NCBI GenBank assembly: GCA_011523445.1
Contig: WTGT01000339.1
Span: 1-7,757, forward strand
Origin: Paracoccaceae bacterium
Lineage (GTDB): Bacteria; Pseudomonadota; Alphaproteobacteria; Rhodobacterales; Rhodobacteraceae
Direction of reading: 5' to 3'
Length of the DNA stretch: 7,757 nucleotides
In this document: positions 6,725 through 7,757 of the stretch, piece by piece
Numbering within the stretch: the stretch's first letter is position 1
How the letters are laid out: every line of letters starts with the position of its first letter
The notes under the pieces: generated by a model
What the model was told of the DNA's origin: nothing
Seen by the model: the letters and a program-made list of their open reading frames with translations, nothing else
Database searches by the model: none
Made by a program: the position numbers and the translations under genes

Positions 6725-7200
6725 AATGAATCGAGGTAAAAATCCTTAACCGAAATAATCGCTGCAAGAAGTAATAAAATCCAGGAAAACAAAACCGGTA
6801 CGTATGGAATCCACATGGGTATGAGCAGGATGGCACTTGTGTATTGATAATTGTATCTGTCAACCATTCCCTGATACATACACCAGAAGAGCAATAGGGA
6901 AAACAACAAGGCAATCAGGGATGAAGCTAGTCCAAATATTGCTATCAATCTTGGGGATGCCTTGGAGGTAAAAATATCTGCGGTTACATTCGCATTTGTC
7001 AATTGACAATAGGGGAGAAAGGCAAAAACGGCAATCGCCACTCCCATTTCCGTCAGTTCGAAATCTCCGGGAATGGGATTTCCGACAATTCCACCTGCAA
7101 CCGAAAAGGTATTTAGAAACACGACCAGGAAGAGAAGAACCCCACCTGCCAACGCCCACCATGTGACAAGGGACCGGATAAATTTTTCCATAAAATTCAT
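6709..7200 (-). CDS. dctQ: TRAP transporter small permease, DctQ family
   Basis: This is the small inner-membrane subunit of the TRAP transporter. It pairs with DctM and is thought to stabilise it and help dock the periplasmic binding protein. At 163 residues it has the usual length and four membrane segments, at about 13-36, 50-69, 84-108 and 122-148. Family signatures are the PGDFELTEMG stretch (44-53), which opens the second segment, and LPYCQLTNANVTADIF (62-77). The ATG at 7200 has an AGGGA Shine-Dalgarno 7 bases upstream. A second ATG three codons in (7191) is possible but has no better site. It begins 21 bases after the dctP stop and its stop overlaps the dctM ATG by one base, as expected for a single operon. 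The Shine-Dalgarno lies in a 9-bp inverted repeat. Confidence 0.93.
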   Translation of the reverse strand: MNFMEKFIRSLVTWWALAGGVLLFLVVFLNTFSVAGGIVGNPIPGDFELTEMGVAIAVFAFLPYCQLTNANVTADIFTSKASPRLIAIFGLASSLIALLFSLLLFWCMYQGMVDRYNYQYTSAILLIPMWIPYVPVLFSWILLLLAAIISVKDFYLDSLSRAA

Positions 7201-7212
7201 ATACCGGTCCCT
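7169..7212 (-). promoter_or_regulatory. Inverted repeat enclosing the dctQ ribosome-binding site and start codon
   Basis: On the minus-strand mRNA, AGGGACCGG (7212-7204) is an exact reverse complement of CCGGTCCCT (7177-7169), separated by a 26-base AU-rich loop. The 5' arm contains the dctQ Shine-Dalgarno (AGGGA), the ATG at 7200 is in the loop, and the 3' arm encodes residues R9-L11. Folding would hide the Shine-Dalgarno. The 5' arm begins 9 bases after the dctP stop, within reach of a ribosome terminating there, so translation of dctP could open it. The pairing is seen directly; the regulatory role is inferred. Confidence 0.5.
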
Positions 7213-7221
7213 GAAATGGAT

Positions 7222-7757
7222 TTAGTTGGAATTTTCAGCTACCAACATCTTTGCTTTTTCAACAAGTCCCTGACCATCAATACCTTTCTCAACGACTTCA
7301 GAGATCCATCGATCTACAACCGGTTCTAAGGCACTGTTGAAAACTTCCGTTTCCTCAGGTGTTAGGACGACATGTTCGTTGCCACTTTTAACTGCCAAAT
7401 TGATACCAAAATCATCGGCTCCTCGCCAGATATCACCAACCTGACCCCACCAATCCTTACCTGATGCATCCTTGAAGGCCTTTTGAATTTCCTCGGGTAA
7501 ACTGTCCCATCGGGCCTTGTTCATGGATACCTGGAAGGTTGTGGTTCCAAACCTTGTCATATCAGATCCTTCAATCTGGTATTTTGTTTGATCCTGCAAT
7601 TTCAATGGCGGAATGATTTCCCATGGGATAAAGGCACCATCAACCACACCCTTTTGAAGTGCCTGGGGCAACTCCGGAACTGGCATTTGAATTGGATTTG
7701 ATCCCAAGGCCTCGATAATCCAGGCACCTGTGCGAGTTGGAATCCTCATATCCAGAC
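7222..7757 (-). CDS. dctP: TRAP transporter periplasmic substrate-binding protein, DctP family, C-terminal part, cut by window edge
   Basis: This is the extracytoplasmic solute receptor that captures an organic acid and delivers it to DctQM. The frame stays open to the right edge. The ATG at 7749 is an internal methionine in LDMRIPTRTG, so about 178 residues are visible of a usual 330 or so, and the signal peptide is outside. LDMRIP aligns with LKLRVP of the sialic-acid receptor SiaP. Its arginine corresponds to the conserved residue that salt-bridges the ligand carboxylate, so a carboxylate substrate is expected. Further family features are VPELPQALQKGVVDGAFIPW (a helix, then the variable pocket loop) and FQVSMNKARWDSLPEEIQKAF. 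The pocket loop GAFIPWEIIPP, rich in aromatic and hydrophobic residues, does not look like the C4-dicarboxylate DctP type. The ligand is undetermined. It is the first visible gene of the operon; its promoter and any regulator lie beyond 7757. Confidence 0.93.
   Translation of the reverse strand, partial: LDMRIPTRTGAWIIEALGSNPIQMPVPELPQALQKGVVDGAFIPWEIIPPLKLQDQTKYQIEGSDMTRFGTTTFQVSMNKARWDSLPEEIQKAFKDASGKDWWGQVGDIWRGADDFGINLAVKSGNEHVVLTPEETEVFNSALEPVVDRWISEVVEKGIDGQGLVEKAKMLVAENSN

Noticed and set aside
6591..7162. Open frames of about 100 codons on the minus strand overlapping dctQ in other frames
   Set aside because: DctQ has the correct family motifs and membrane segments in its frame; these are out-of-frame readings of the same DNA.

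Overview
The window is a compact, AT-leaning stretch of bacterial chromosome (roughly 44-45% GC by eye). Eight protein-coding genes fill almost all of it. Gene content and protein similarity suggest a free-living, probably aquatic proteobacterium, most likely alphaproteobacterial: acetyl-CoA synthetase, a PobA-type hydroxylase, and a TRAP transporter with separate DctQ and DctM. The taxonomic guess is an inference from remembered family sequences. I see no RNA genes, mobile elements, CRISPR arrays or origins, and no gene-free stretch longer than about 45 bases.

Plus strand, 1-3593: the C-terminal half of acetyl-CoA synthetase (acs, cut by the left edge), ribulose-phosphate 3-epimerase (rpe), a cytosolic thioredoxin/peroxiredoxin-like protein with a CNHCPY motif, and 4-hydroxybenzoate 3-monooxygenase (pobA). 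Gaps are 23, 40 and 42 bases with no recognisable terminator, so the four may be co-transcribed. They do not form a classical pathway. Starts are GTG for rpe and TTG for pobA.

Minus strand, 7757-3587: a TRAP uptake operon reading dctP (cut by the right edge), dctQ, dctM, then a thiamine-diphosphate (ThDP) enzyme of the acetolactate synthase / benzoylformate decarboxylase superfamily. Spacing is very tight: 21 bases, a 1-base TGATG overlap, then a short gap. The arrangement suggests that the transporter imports an organic acid, possibly a 2-oxo acid, that the ThDP enzyme then processes. The ThDP gene converges on pobA and their ends overlap by 7 bp.

The most interesting points are: (1) the ThDP enzyme carries a histidine at the position of the benzoylformate decarboxylase active-site His70. 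Beside pobA and a TRAP importer, this suggests a possible route from an aromatic 2-oxo acid to 4-hydroxybenzoate and protocatechuate. (2) Inverted repeats overlap the ribosome-binding sites of both dctQ and dctM and could couple their translation to the upstream gene. (3) Two perfect inverted repeats (10 bp and 9 bp) lie inside the ThDP gene without terminator features. All three are hypotheses; no wholly new system is demonstrated.
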